Shown here one piece after another: positions 44,632 through 53,554 of a stretch of 64,000 bases of DNA. Location: assembly GCA_014896255.1 (NCBI GenBank), contig JADBKT010000033.1, forward strand, positions 1 to 64,000, in the 5' to 3' direction. The notes below the pieces were generated by a model, which was not told the DNA's origin, did no database searches, and saw only the letters and a list, made by a program, of their open reading frames with translations. The position numbers were made by a program, and so were the translations under genes. This DNA comes from Hydrogenibacillus sp. (GTDB taxonomy: Bacteria > Bacillota > Bacilli > Thermicanales > DSM-22653). Numbering within the stretch: position 1 is the first letter of the stretch; the number at the start of each line of letters is the position of its first letter.

Positions 44632-45696
44632 ATGTTCAGAAGGTTGCGGTCTGTCGCCGGACTCCTCGTTCTCGCGCTGATCGTGCTGTCCGCCTGCGGC
44701 GGCCAGACGACAAACGGCACCGGAGGCGCGGCATCCGAGGAACCGCCCGTCGTCAATGTCTATACGGCGCGCCACTACGACGCCGACGATGCGCTCTTCG
44801 CCGATTTTACCAAAGAGACCGGGATCGAAGTCAAGGTGCTGAAAGGCAAAGCGGAAGAGCTCATCGAGCGCATCGCCCGCGAAGGGCAGGCGACGGAGGC
44901 GGACCTCTTCATCACCGTCGACGGCGGCGTGTTGAACCAGGCGAAAGAGCGCGGCATCCTCCAGCCGATCACCGACGAGGCGATCCTCCAAAACGTGCCG
45001 GAGGCGCTCCGCGACCGCGAGAACGCCTGGGTCGGCCTGGCGACGCGGGCGCGGGTCATCGTCTACGCCAAAGATCGTATAAAGCCGGAAGACCTTTCGA
45101 CGTATGAGGCGCTCACCGACCCTAAGTGGCGCGGCAAGGTGCTCGTCCGCTCGTCGACCAGCCTGTACAACCAGTCCCTTCTCGCCTCGTTCATCGCCCT
45201 GCACGGCCGCGAGTGGGCGAAAAGCTGGGCGCAAGGCATCGTGAACAACTTCGCCCGCCCGCCGGAAGGGAGCGACCGCGACCAGATGAAGGCCATCGCC
45301 GCCGGCGTCGGCGACGTCGCGCTCGTGAACACGTATTACGTCGGGCTGCTCCTCACCTCCGAGGATCCGAAGGAGCGCGAAGTGGGCGAGAAGATGGGCG
45401 TCTTCTTCCCCGACCAGGACGGAGACGGCACGCACATCAACGTGAGCGGCGTCGGGCTGGTCAAAGGCGCCAAACATCCGGAGAACGCCAAGAAGCTCAT
45501 CGCCTACCTCACGAGCGCCGCGGTGCAGGAGAAGCTCTCCAAGGCCAATTTCGAATACCCGGTCAATCCGGACGCCCGCTGGGCGGAAGATTTGGAAGCG
45601 TGGGGACGCTTTAAGGCGCAATCGCTCGACTTCGCCGACCTCGGGCGGTATAATCAAGAGGCGGTGAAAATCTTTACGGAAGTCGGCTGGAAGTAA
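44632..45696 (+). CDS. fbpA: Ferric-iron ABC importer, substrate-binding lipoprotein
   Basis: The 354-residue lipoprotein (Cys22, IVLSAC) belongs to the FbpA/FutA ferric-binding family. It shows VVNVYTARHYDADDALFADF, GIEVKVLKGKAEELIERI, ADLFITVDGG and the Tyr-rich VNTYYVGLLL with VFFPDQDGDGTHINVSG, where family members coordinate Fe3+. ATG 44632 has AAGGGGG upstream. It starts an operon with the permease and ATPase that follow. It delivers iron to the fused permease. Confidence 0.92.
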   Translation: MFRRLRSVAGLLVLALIVLSACGGQTTNGTGGAASEEPPVVNVYTARHYDADDALFADFTKETGIEVKVLKGKAEELIERIAREGQATEADLFITVDGGVLNQAKERGILQPITDEAILQNVPEALRDRENAWVGLATRARVIVYAKDRIKPEDLSTYEALTDPKWRGKVLVRSSTSLYNQSLLASFIALHGREWAKSWAQGIVNNFARPPEGSDRDQMKAIAAGVGDVALVNTYYVGLLLTSEDPKEREVGEKMGVFFPDQDGDGTHINVSGVGLVKGAKHPENAKKLIAYLTSAAVQEKLSKANFEYPVNPDARWAEDLEAWGRFKAQSLDFADLGRYNQEAVKIFTEVGWK

Positions 45697-45723
45697 CGCA
45701 TCGATCCAAACGAACATGAACGG

Positions 45724-47298
45724 ATGAATCGGATGAACCGCTGGACCGTGCTCGCCGCCGGGGCGACTTTGCTGTTTGCCGCACCGGCGGTCCATTTGCT
45801 TTCGGCGCTTTGGGCTCCGGCCGGTGAACACTGGCCGTTCATCCAGACGCATTGGCTGCCCCAATACGCATTCAACTCGCTCTGGCTTTCGGCGACGTCG
45901 GCGCTCGCCGCCGCCGCGCTCGGCACGGTGCTCGCCTGGCTGGAGACGGCGTACGATGTCCCCCTGCGACGCCTGTGGCATGGGGCGCTCGTCTTGCCGC
46001 TCGCCGTGCCGCCGTACATCGCCGCCTTCGTCTACAATCACTTTCTCGGATACACCGGCTGGGTGCAGTCGTTTTTGCGCGAGATAATCGGCCTGCCGCC
46101 TGAAGCCGCTTACCTTCATATCCCGCCGCCGGCGCTCGCCGTCTTCATCTACGTCCTTTTTTTGTATCCGTATGTCTATTTGATCGTCTTGGGCGACCTC
46201 GCCCGCCAGGACGCGGCGGTCATCGAAAGCGCGCGGTTGCTCGGCGCCGGGCCCGTCCGCACATTCTTCCGCGTCGTCGTGCCGATGAGCCGCCGCTCGA
46301 TCGTCGCCGGGGGACTTTTTGTCGCCTTCGAGGTGCTCGGCGACTATGGGCTGGCCGCCTACTTCGGCATCCCGACGCTGTCGACGGGCATTGTTCAGGC
46401 GTGGTTCGGCCTGTACGATCTTCCGGCGGCGGAACGACTGGCGGCCTGCTTTCTCATCGGGCTCATCGGCCTGATCATGCTCGAACGACTCATCACCAGG
46501 CGAAAGTTGCCCTACACGCCGCGCCCGCGCCCGCTTTCGCGGCAGGCGCTTCGCGGCGGACGGGCGGCTTTGGCCCTGCTCGTCCACGTCATCCCGCTCG
46601 TGTTCGGGGTGTTTATCCCCCTCGCGCAGCTCGTCGCCTTTTTCCGCGCCGCGCTCGCCGCGGGGACGGTTCACGCGCTGTGGACGCCGCTTGGGAACAC
46701 CGTCGCCCTTTCCGTCCTCGGCGCGGCGGGCATCACCGCCGTCGCCACGCTCGTCACCGCCGTCGCGCGGCATTTCCCGACCCGGGTGACATCCGCGTTT
46801 CCGGAAGTCATGCTCGCCGCCTACGCCGTACCCGGGGCGGTGGTGGCCGTCGGCGTGCTCGGCCTTTTGTTGCCGCTGAAAACGCTTTTTTCTTTCGGGT
46901 GGATGGTCACCGATACGCCGCTCATGCTGCTCTACGCCTATCTCGCCCGTTATCTTGCCGTGGGCGTGGAGACGATGCGCGCCGCGGGCGAGCGCCTCGG
47001 CCGGCGCTATTTTGACGCCGCGCGGCTGGCCGGCGCGCCGCCGTGGCGGGCCTTTTGGCGCGGAGAGGCGCCGCTTCTCCTTCCGGCGTTCATCTCCTCG
47101 ATGCTCCTCGCCTGGATCGAGCTTGCCAAGGAACTCCCGTTGGCGCTCCTGTTGCGCCCTTTTGACTTTGAGACGCTGGCCACGACGGCGTTCTTGTACG
47201 CCGGCGACGAGCGGCTCATCCAGGCCGCGGCGCCGAGCCTCATCATCATCGGCGTCGGCGCCCTCTCCGTGATCTGGATGATGCGCGGGAAGAGGTAA
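45724..47298 (+). CDS. fbpB: Ferric-iron ABC importer, fused two-domain permease
   Basis: The 524-residue protein has about twelve membrane segments with two MetI-type halves. Each half has its EAA loop (ESARLLGAGPVRTFFRVVVP and DAARLAGAPPWRAFWRGEAP), as in SfuB/FbpB iron permeases. It follows fbpA by 27 nt and precedes the ATPase. It moves Fe3+ into the cytoplasm. Confidence 0.92.
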   Translation: MNRMNRWTVLAAGATLLFAAPAVHLLSALWAPAGEHWPFIQTHWLPQYAFNSLWLSATSALAAAALGTVLAWLETAYDVPLRRLWHGALVLPLAVPPYIAAFVYNHFLGYTGWVQSFLREIIGLPPEAAYLHIPPPALAVFIYVLFLYPYVYLIVLGDLARQDAAVIESARLLGAGPVRTFFRVVVPMSRRSIVAGGLFVAFEVLGDYGLAAYFGIPTLSTGIVQAWFGLYDLPAAERLAACFLIGLIGLIMLERLITRRKLPYTPRPRPLSRQALRGGRAALALLVHVIPLVFGVFIPLAQLVAFFRAALAAGTVHALWTPLGNTVALSVLGAAGITAVATLVTAVARHFPTRVTSAFPEVMLAAYAVPGAVVAVGVLGLLLPLKTLFSFGWMVTDTPLMLLYAYLARYLAVGVETMRAAGERLGRRYFDAARLAGAPPWRAFWRGEAPLLLPAFISSMLLAWIELAKELPLALLLRPFDFETLATTAFLYAGDERLIQAAAPSLIIIGVGALSVIWMMRGKR

Positions 47299-47359
47299 AC
47301 GGCCGGACGCGGGGGATGTGCGCGCAGAGCGCGAAAGAACGGATGAAGGGGTATACCGG

Positions 47360-48115
47360 ATGCACCGTGTGAAAGTCATGTTCGAGACGAAAGAACGGCC
47401 GTCCAAAGGTCAGCCGTCCATGAAGAAGAAAGCCGGCGACGCGGAGGCCGGCGATGGTGAGTCCGTCGACGAAGCGTATGTGTCCGTCCGCGACCTTTCT
47501 TTTCGTTATCCGGCGGCCGGGAAGGCGGCGCCGCCCGTCTTCGACGGCTTCAACTTGACCGTCCGGCAGGGGGAGATCGTCGCCGTCACCGGAGCGAGCG
47601 GCCGCGGCAAGACGACGCTCCTCCGCCTGATCGCCGGGCTCGAACGGCCTTCCCGCGGGACCATCGAGCTCGACGGCGTGCGCTTGAGCGCCCCGAACGC
47701 CGTCGTCCCGCCGGAGCGCCGCGGGGTGGGGATGGTCTTCCAGGACTATGCGCTTTTTCCCCATCTCACCGTCTATGACAACATCGGCTTCGGGCTTTTC
47801 CGCTGGTCGAAAGACCGGCGGCACGGGCGGATCCGGGAGATGATCCGACTCGTTAGGCTCGACGGGCTGGAAGGTCGATACCCGCATGAACTGTCCGGCG
47901 GGCAACAGCAGCGCGTGGCCCTCGCCCGGACGCTGGCTCCCGCGCCGAAGCTCGTCCTCCTTGACGAGCCGTTTTCGAACCTCGATCCGGACTTGAAGGC
48001 CGAACTGATCGCCGATGTCCGGGCGCTCCTTCGGGCCGTTCAGACGACGGCCTTGATCGTCACCCACGACCGGGAGGACGCGCTGACCGTGGCGGACCGT
48101 ATGGTGGAACTGTAG
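47360..48115 (+). CDS. fbpC: Ferric-iron ABC importer ATPase
   Basis: The 251-residue ATPase has Walker A GASGRGKTT, Q-loop VFQDYALFPHLTV, signature LSGGQQQRVALARTL, Walker B LVLLDEPFSNLD and H-loop VTHDREDAL. ATG 47360 is chosen because GGGG lies 8 nt upstream; the frame to 47318 has no site. It ends shortly after the H-loop, lacking the C-terminal regulatory domain of longer FbpC proteins (about 350 residues). The stop is 6 nt from the convergent tatC stop. Confidence 0.9.
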   Translation: MHRVKVMFETKERPSKGQPSMKKKAGDAEAGDGESVDEAYVSVRDLSFRYPAAGKAAPPVFDGFNLTVRQGEIVAVTGASGRGKTTLLRLIAGLERPSRGTIELDGVRLSAPNAVVPPERRGVGMVFQDYALFPHLTVYDNIGFGLFRWSKDRRHGRIREMIRLVRLDGLEGRYPHELSGGQQQRVALARTLAPAPKLVLLDEPFSNLDPDLKAELIADVRALLRAVQTTALIVTHDREDALTVADRMVEL

Positions 48116-48121
48116 CGTCCT

Positions 48122-48928
48122 TTATTCCCGTGCCAGCCGACCGGCGAAAAACAGTCCCACTTCATACAGCGCGATGAGCGGGAGCGCGGCCATGATGTGC
48201 GTGAGCACTTCCGGCGGTGTGATCATCGAAGCGAGCACATACAGGAAAAAGTAGACGTACTTTCGAATGCGCTTGAGCTTCTGAAGGGGAACGAGCTTAA
48301 AGGCGACCAGCCCGACGATGGCCAAGGGGAGCTCAAAAAAGAGCGCCACCGGCAGCACCAGCCCGACGAGAAAGCTGAAATATTGCACCGCACCGAACAA
48401 CGGCACGATGTCGAGTTGTCCGGAAAGCTGGGTGATGAAGCGCATTATGAGCGGAAAGAGCACGAACCCCCCGAACGCCAGGCCGAGGGCGAACAGGCCC
48501 GCGGCGACTAGCACGATGCGACGCATGACGACGGGGGTCATCGTCCGCTTGATGCGTTCGACCGGATGAACGCCGGCTTCCCTCCCCGGCGCGTGCTCCG
48601 CCGACGAGCCGGACGCCGCGGGCGGAAGCGCGTCGCGGATATCGCGCAGAATGAACATCAGCGCCATGACAACGGCCGGAAAGGCGGCCACGGCGGCAAA
48701 GAGAAAGGCGACGCGGAGGAGCACGCCAAGGCCGTCGGCATAGTTGAAAATGACGAGATCGATCGACGATGGCAAAAGCAGTCGAAAGATATGCGGCGCA
48801 AGGCCGAGTCCGACGACCCAGGCCCCGATAAAAATGAATAAGACGACGCGCAATCGCCGAGCGATCATCTCTCCGTAGCGGTTGTACCCTTCGATGACCG
48901 TTCGAACCCATTCTTGAGGCTCAGCCAT
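48122..48928 (-). CDS. tatC: Sec-independent (Tat) translocase subunit TatC
   Basis: The 268-residue protein has six membrane segments and the TatC end motif VLASMITPPEVLTHIMAALPLIALYEVG. The early Glu after the first segment and the conserved loop before TM3 are recognisable, although the loop between TM2 and TM3 carries an extra Ala/Ser/Gly-rich insertion (about 108-125). TatC recognises twin-arginine signal peptides. ATG 48928 has GGAGAG upstream. No tatA is adjacent, so it must lie elsewhere. It is divergent from the ugp operon. Confidence 0.92.
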   Translation of the reverse strand: MAEPQEWVRTVIEGYNRYGEMIARRLRVVLFIFIGAWVVGLGLAPHIFRLLLPSSIDLVIFNYADGLGVLLRVAFLFAAVAAFPAVVMALMFILRDIRDALPPAASGSSAEHAPGREAGVHPVERIKRTMTPVVMRRIVLVAAGLFALGLAFGGFVLFPLIMRFITQLSGQLDIVPLFGAVQYFSFLVGLVLPVALFFELPLAIVGLVAFKLVPLQKLKRIRKYVYFFLYVLASMITPPEVLTHIMAALPLIALYEVGLFFAGRLARE

Positions 48929-49001
48929 GAGATCTCTCCGTTCTGTTGACCTCCGCTATCATGATAGCACAAACGACACGCCGCCGACGCTTGGACGATG
49001 C

Positions 49002-49040
49002 TTTACAAAACCTTCATGAGATCTTTACGTATCCTTAACC
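49002..49040 (+). promoter_or_regulatory. Pho box: four 11-nt-spaced PhoP-type repeats
   Basis: TTTACA (49002), TTCATG (49013), TTTACG (49024) and TTAACC (49035) recur every 11 nt with 5-nt spacers. This is the TT(A/T/C)ACA-type tandem array bound by PhoP dimers in Bacillus. It lies about 20 nt upstream of a -10 TACAAT (49061-49066) that lacks a good -35, the usual design of a PhoP-activated promoter. It would induce the ugp operon at low phosphate. Confidence 0.7.
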
Positions 49041-49060
49041 TTTGTCCTTGTGGGCTCAGG

Positions 49061-49066
49061 TACAAT
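49061..49066 (+). promoter_or_regulatory. -10 element of the PhoP-dependent ugp promoter
   Basis: TACAAT lies 20 nt after the last Pho repeat and 20 nt before the TTG start of ugpA. No matching -35 was seen, as expected for an activator-dependent promoter. Confidence 0.5.
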
Positions 49067-49086
49067 CGGGCGAGGGGGGATGCGTA

Positions 49087-50037
49087 TTGCTTTCAAGCGA
49101 GGCCGTGCGGCCGGAAGCGGGGCGGCCGGAGGCAAAGCGGGACGTCGGGCGGCACCGTTTGCCGATCAGGCGGGGGGAGGCGTGGACGGCGCTGTTGTTT
49201 CTGTTGCCGTCGCTGGTCATCTTTACGGTCTTTCTCTTTTACCCGTTCTTTTCTTCGATCTACTTGAGCCTGCACCTCACCGACCCGCGCGGCCGCGTCG
49301 TCGAGTATGTCGGGACGGACAATTACATCCGCATCTTGACCGACCCGTATTTTCTGGGCAGCCTGAAGACGACAGGCTTGTTTGCCCTCTACACCGTCCC
49401 GACGACGATCGTTTTGGCGCTCATCGCCGCTTTTTTAAGCCGGCAGGTGCGACGGGGACAAGCCGGGATACGGTTCGTCTATGCGCTTCCGATGGCGGTA
49501 TCCGTCGGCACAGGGGCGGTGATCTGGGGGCTCCTCTTCAATCCGTCGGTGGGCCTTTTGAACGCGGGGCTCCACGCCCTCGGGCTCGGACCGGTCTTTT
49601 GGCTCAGCGATCCGAAGTGGGCGCTCTTTTCGGTGAGCCTGATGACCGTCTGGCTGAACTTCGGCTTCGCCTACATCGTGCTCGTCGGCGGGATGGAAGC
49701 GATCCCGGAGGAATTGTATGAAAGCGCGCGGCTGGACGGGGCGGGGCTGTGGAGCCTTTTCCGTTTCATCGTGCTCCCGCTCCTCTCGCCGCACCTCTTT
49801 TTCCTGCTCGTCGTCTCGGTGATCGGAGCGCTTCAAGCGTTCGGACAGATCCATCTCCTCACGCAAGGCGGGCCGATGAACGCGACGAACGTCTACGTCT
49901 ACAACTTGTATCTGGAGGCGTTCCGCGACTACCGCTTCGGCACGGGCAGCGCGATGGCCCTCGTGCTCTTCGCCCTCGTGCTGGTGCTCACGCTGGCCCA
50001 ATTCCGCGTCCTGGAAAAGCGGGTGCATTATCAGTGA
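49087..50037 (+). CDS. ugpA: Glycerol-3-phosphate-type ABC importer permease
   Basis: The 316-residue CUT1-family permease has six membrane segments after a basic cytoplasmic N-terminus. The first segment is LLFLLPSLVIFTVFLFYPFF and the EAA loop ESARLDGAGLWSLFRFIVLPLL. TTG 49087 is chosen because GAGGGGGG lies 7 nt upstream. The family includes UgpA and MalF; the UgpB-like binding protein two genes on and the Pho box ahead point to sn-glycerol-3-phosphate or glycerophosphodiesters. No ATPase gene is in the operon, so a shared ATPase (MsmX/UgpC-like) is needed. Confidence 0.82.
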   Translation: MLSSEAVRPEAGRPEAKRDVGRHRLPIRRGEAWTALLFLLPSLVIFTVFLFYPFFSSIYLSLHLTDPRGRVVEYVGTDNYIRILTDPYFLGSLKTTGLFALYTVPTTIVLALIAAFLSRQVRRGQAGIRFVYALPMAVSVGTGAVIWGLLFNPSVGLLNAGLHALGLGPVFWLSDPKWALFSVSLMTVWLNFGFAYIVLVGGMEAIPEELYESARLDGAGLWSLFRFIVLPLLSPHLFFLLVVSVIGALQAFGQIHLLTQGGPMNATNVYVYNLYLEAFRDYRFGTGSAMALVLFALVLVLTLAQFRVLEKRVHYQ

Positions 50038-50876
50038 GGGCGAACAACTCGCAGGATCGGAATGATCGGGTGGGTTTGATCGTCGCGCTTTCGCTCTTTG
50101 TGCTCGCGTTGTTCGTCCTTTTCCCCTTGCTCTACACGGTGGCGACGTCGCTCATGTCGGCGGAGGAGATGCTCTCCGGCCGGCCGCACCTCATCCCCGA
50201 GCGGCCGACGCTCGCCAATTACGCCAAGGCCCTTGAAGCCGCGCCGCTCGTCCGCTTCGTCGAAAACAGCGCGATCGTGTCCGTGGCCGTCACCGTCGGA
50301 CAACTCATCACCGCGAGTCTTGCTGCCTACGCCTTTGCCTTCCTTCGCTTTCCCGGGCGGAACCTTCTCTTCTTCGTTTATTTGTCGACGATGATGATCC
50401 CCTGGGAGGTGGCGATCATCCCGAACTACTTGACCGTCGTCCGCCTGGAGTGGCTCGATACGTATCAGGGGCTGATCGTGCCCTTTTTGGCGAACGCGTT
50501 CGGCGTATTTCTTTTGCGCCAGGCGTTTTTGCAAATCCCGAAGGACGTGCTCGACGCGGCGAAGATCGACGGTGCTTCGCACTTTTGGACGTACGCGCGG
50601 ATCGCGCTCCCGACGGCTCGACCGGCCATCGCCACCCTCGGCGTCTACACTTTCCTCGTGACGTGGAACATGTACCTCTGGCCGCTCATCATCACCAGCG
50701 ATGAGAAAATGCGCACGGTGCAGATCGGCGTGGGGATGCTGCAGTTTCAGGAGTTTTCGGAGTGGAACGTCGTCCTGGCCGGGATCGTGATCGTGCTTCT
50801 GCCGAGCCTGGCGGTGCTCATCTTCGGCTTGCGCTCGTTGATCGGCGGGCTCACCGCCGGGGCGCTCAAAGGTTGA
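50034..50876 (+). CDS. ugpE: Glycerol-3-phosphate-type ABC importer permease, second subunit
   Basis: The 280-residue CUT1 permease of the UgpE/MalG type has six membrane segments, EAA loop DAAKIDGASHFWTYARIALP and the family's C-terminal GLTAGALKG. The GTG start overlaps the ugpA stop (GTGA), giving translational coupling and a length normal for UgpE. The frame is open further upstream but that part is antiphase to ugpA. It pairs with ugpA to form the channel. Confidence 0.85.
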   Translation: MRANNSQDRNDRVGLIVALSLFVLALFVLFPLLYTVATSLMSAEEMLSGRPHLIPERPTLANYAKALEAAPLVRFVENSAIVSVAVTVGQLITASLAAYAFAFLRFPGRNLLFFVYLSTMMIPWEVAIIPNYLTVVRLEWLDTYQGLIVPFLANAFGVFLLRQAFLQIPKDVLDAAKIDGASHFWTYARIALPTARPAIATLGVYTFLVTWNMYLWPLIITSDEKMRTVQIGVGMLQFQEFSEWNVVLAGIVIVLLPSLAVLIFGLRSLIGGLTAGALKG

Positions 50877-50949
50877 CGCTTCGAAGCGCGGAACGGCGAA
50901 CGGAACGGCACGCGTTTGATTTCATTTTTGCAAAGGGAGGAAAGCGTAC

Positions 50950-52353
50950 ATGCGCCTGCGCGCACATCGTGTGACCGCGCTTTGGATGGCCGCGACGGCC
51001 ATCGTTTTTGTCCTATTCCTCTCCGCCTGCGGAAGCAAAGACTCCGGAGCCGGGGACACCGCCAAGAGCAGCGCGCCGACCGACGCTTCGCCGAACGCCA
51101 AGGATGCCGGCGGTTCCCGGCCGATCGAGGTCGTCTGGTGGCACGCGATGAGCGGCCCGCTCGGTAAAGCGGTCGACGCCCTCGTCGAAGAGTTCAACAA
51201 GACGCACTCGGACATCCAGGTGAAAGCCGTCTATCAGGGGAGTTATGATGAGGAGCTCACGAAGCTCAAATCGGCCCTCGGAACGAAAAACGCCCCGACG
51301 CTCGTCCAGGTGTACGAGATCGGGAGCCGCTTCATGATCGACTCCGGCGCCGTTGAACCGATCCAGACGTGGATCGACAAAGACGGATTCGACGCGAGCG
51401 ATTTTGAAGAGAACATCCTCGGCTATTACACGTTCGACGGGAAGCTTTACTCGATGCCGTTCAACACGTCCAACCCGATTCTCTATTATAACAAGAACAT
51501 GTTCCGGGAAGCGGGCTTAGATCCGGAGAAGCCGCCGCAGACGTTCGAAGAGCTGCGCGAGGCGGCGAAGAAGCTCACGAAAAACGGCAAGCACGGCGCT
51601 TCCTTCGCCATCTACGGGTGGTTCATGGAGCAGTTTTTCGCCAATCAGGGGGCGCTCCTCGTGAATAACGGGAACGGCCGCGACGGCCTGGCCACGGAGT
51701 CGCTTCTAAACGGCGAAGCCGGCGTAAAGACGCTCACCTGGTGGAAGGGCATGATCGACGACGGCTCGATGCTCAACCTCGGCCGGAAGACGAGCGATAC
51801 GCAGCAGGCGTTCGGAAGCGGACAGGTGGCGATGACGCTCGATTCGACGGCCGCGCTCCGGGGGATTGTCAGCGGCGTCGGCGACAAGTTCGAGGTCGGC
51901 ACCGGTTTTCTGCCGCGGCCGGCGGACGCCAAGGACGGCGGGGTGATCGTCGGCGGGGCCAGCCTCTGGATGCTCAAGGACAAGCCGGAAGAAGAAAAGC
52001 GCGCCGCCTGGGAGTTCATCAAGTTCGTCGTCTCGCCGAAGATGCAGGCGCTCTGGCACGTAAACACCGGCTACTTCCCGGTGACGAAGAAGGCGTATGA
52101 CGAGCCGAACGTGAAGGAGAACATGGAAAAGTTCCCGCAGTTTAAAACCGCGGTCGATCAGCTCCATGCCACGAAGCTGAACCGCGCCACGCAGGGCGCC
52201 GTGATGGGCGTCTTCCCCGAAGCGCGGCAGATCACCGAGCGCGCCATGGAAGAGGCGCTCGGCGGGAAGAAATCGATCCAAGAGGCGCTGGATCAGGCGT
52301 CCAAGGAGATCACGGAAAAGATCCAGCAGTACAACCGCTCGATCGGGAAGTAA
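50950..52353 (+). CDS. ugpB: Glycerol-3-phosphate-type ABC importer, binding lipoprotein
   Basis: The 467-residue lipoprotein (Cys27, LFLSAC) matches UgpB rather than maltose-binding proteins. It has VVWWHAMSGPLGKAVDALVEEFN, AVYQGSYDEELTKL, NAPTLVQVYEIGSRFM and YYTFDGKLYSMPFNTSNPILYYNKNMF, all close to the conserved UgpB segments that line the G3P pocket. AAAGGGAGG precedes the ATG region. It is the last gene of the ugpAEB operon and is followed by a strong terminator. Confidence 0.9.
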   Translation: MRLRAHRVTALWMAATAIVFVLFLSACGSKDSGAGDTAKSSAPTDASPNAKDAGGSRPIEVVWWHAMSGPLGKAVDALVEEFNKTHSDIQVKAVYQGSYDEELTKLKSALGTKNAPTLVQVYEIGSRFMIDSGAVEPIQTWIDKDGFDASDFEENILGYYTFDGKLYSMPFNTSNPILYYNKNMFREAGLDPEKPPQTFEELREAAKKLTKNGKHGASFAIYGWFMEQFFANQGALLVNNGNGRDGLATESLLNGEAGVKTLTWWKGMIDDGSMLNLGRKTSDTQQAFGSGQVAMTLDSTAALRGIVSGVGDKFEVGTGFLPRPADAKDGGVIVGGASLWMLKDKPEEEKRAAWEFIKFVVSPKMQALWHVNTGYFPVTKKAYDEPNVKENMEKFPQFKTAVDQLHATKLNRATQGAVMGVFPEARQITERAMEEALGGKKSIQEALDQASKEITEKIQQYNRSIGK

Positions 52354-52365
52354 ATACCCAACGAG

Positions 52366-52396
52366 AAGCGCCGGAGACAGGCTCCGGCGCTTTTTT
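52366..52396 (+). terminator. Rho-independent terminator of the ugp operon
   Basis: The 10-bp stem AGCGCCGGAG/CTCCGGCGCT has a short loop and is followed by TTTTTT, ending 43 nt before the convergent operon's last stop. Confidence 0.9.
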
Positions 52397-52438
52397 GAAC
52401 TTCGCGGACGGGGGAGGTGATCCGTTGAGGCGCTGGCG

Positions 52439-52624
52439 TTAATCCGTCCGCCCGTCCGCATCCTTCTGAGGAAGCGTCTCGCCCGACCCGCTTCGGAGCG
52501 CGGCCCTAAGCCGCCGCACCGCCTCGAGCGAAAGTTCCGTCGCCTCGGCGACGAACGCCTCGTCCAGCCCCTTTTCCAGCAGCCTGCACGCGCCCCGGAA
52601 CCGATTCACTCCTTGAGGGCTCAC
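52439..52624 (-). CDS. Short ORF (about 61 residues) coupled to the sugar-kinase gene
   Basis: The function is unknown. GTG 52624 overlaps the kinase stop (GTGA). The product is charged and helical (LLEKGLDEAFVAEATELSLEAVRRLRAAL) with a Gly/Ser/Asp-rich end. The helical part resembles the short C-terminal recognition-like tail seen in Rpn/PD-(D/E)XK proteins, but this is only a visual similarity. It may be a real small protein at the end of the mannoside operon or chance coding. Confidence 0.35.
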   Translation of the reverse strand: MSPQGVNRFRGACRLLEKGLDEAFVAEATELSLEAVRRLRAALRSGSGETLPQKDADGRTD

Positions 52625-53528
52625 GTCAGGGTGCGAGCGCGCCTGGCCAGCTCGAACGCCCCGACGATCCCGGCATCGTCCCCGAGCCCCGGCGGCACGA
52701 TGTACGCCTCGATCCCCTCCACGATCCGCGGATGCGGGAGGTATCCGCCGAGCTTGTCCAAAACGCCCTGACGGAGGCGCGGGAAGAGGTGGCGCTGCTT
52801 CATCACCCCGCCGCCCAGGACGACCTTCGCCGGGGCGAGCAGGAGCACCGCCGCCGTCACCGCCTCCGCCAGCGCATCGGCGACCGCCGCCCACGCCGGA
52901 TCGTCCGGGGAGAGCGCTTCCGCGGAACGACCCGTTCGGGCGCGGATCGCCGGCCCGGAGGAGAGCCCTTCCAGGCAGTCGCCGTGATACGGGCAGATGC
53001 CGGGAAAGTCGTCGCCCGGGAAGCGCCGCACGCGCAGGTGCCCGAATTCCGGATGCAGAATGCCGTGCACGAGGCGCCCGCCGCTTAAGACCCCGACGCC
53101 GACGCCCGTGCCGACGGTAAAGTAGACGACGTCCCGCTCCCCCGCCGCCGCCCCGTAGGTCGCTTCCGCCAGCGCGGCGCCGGCGACGTCGGTGTCGACG
53201 GCCACCGGAACACCGAGGGTCTCTTTTAGCCGCTTTTTCAGCGGAAAGCCGCGCCATGCGAGCTTCGGCGTCGTCGTGATCGCGCCGTAGGTCGGGCTTT
53301 TCGGATCGAGGTCGAGCGGCCCGAAGGAGGCGACGCCAGGGCGACAAGCGCTTCCTGCCGCTTTTCGCTCTGCCGGCGGAAAAAATCAAGGACGTCGGCG
53401 AGCGTCTCTTCCGGCTCCCGCGTCGGAATGACCGCCCGGTCGATGATCATGGGCGGCTCGTCGGGGCCGTTTATGTGTCCGACGGCGACGACGAATTTGG
53501 TGCCGCCGGCTTCGATCGCACCGAACAT
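52621..53528 (-). pseudogene. ROK-family sugar kinase (fructo-/mannokinase, GmuE-like), one frameshift
   Basis: ROK kinases phosphorylate free hexoses such as fructose or mannose with ATP. The N-terminal piece (53528 to about 53338) has the ATP-site start GAIEAGGTKFVVAVG. After a single missing G near 53336-53337 the frame continues as GVASFGPLDLDPKSPTYG. It runs on through VAVDTDVAGAAL, FTVGTGVGVGVLSGG and the zinc-site region HPEFGHL...CPYHGDCLEGLSSGPAI to the end at 52621. Restored length is 302 residues, normal for the family. It is either a recent pseudogene or a sequence error. It is downstream of the beta-mannosidase, so it likely phosphorylated the released mannose. Confidence 0.85.
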
Positions 53529-53554
53529 GGTCCTTCCCCGCTTCCGTTAAGCTT

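Noticed and set aside
44599-47406. 935-codon minus-strand frame opposite fbpA and fbpB
   Set aside because: The plus-strand genes show lipobox, EAA loops and family motifs; the antisense product is Arg/Glu/His-rich without a fold.
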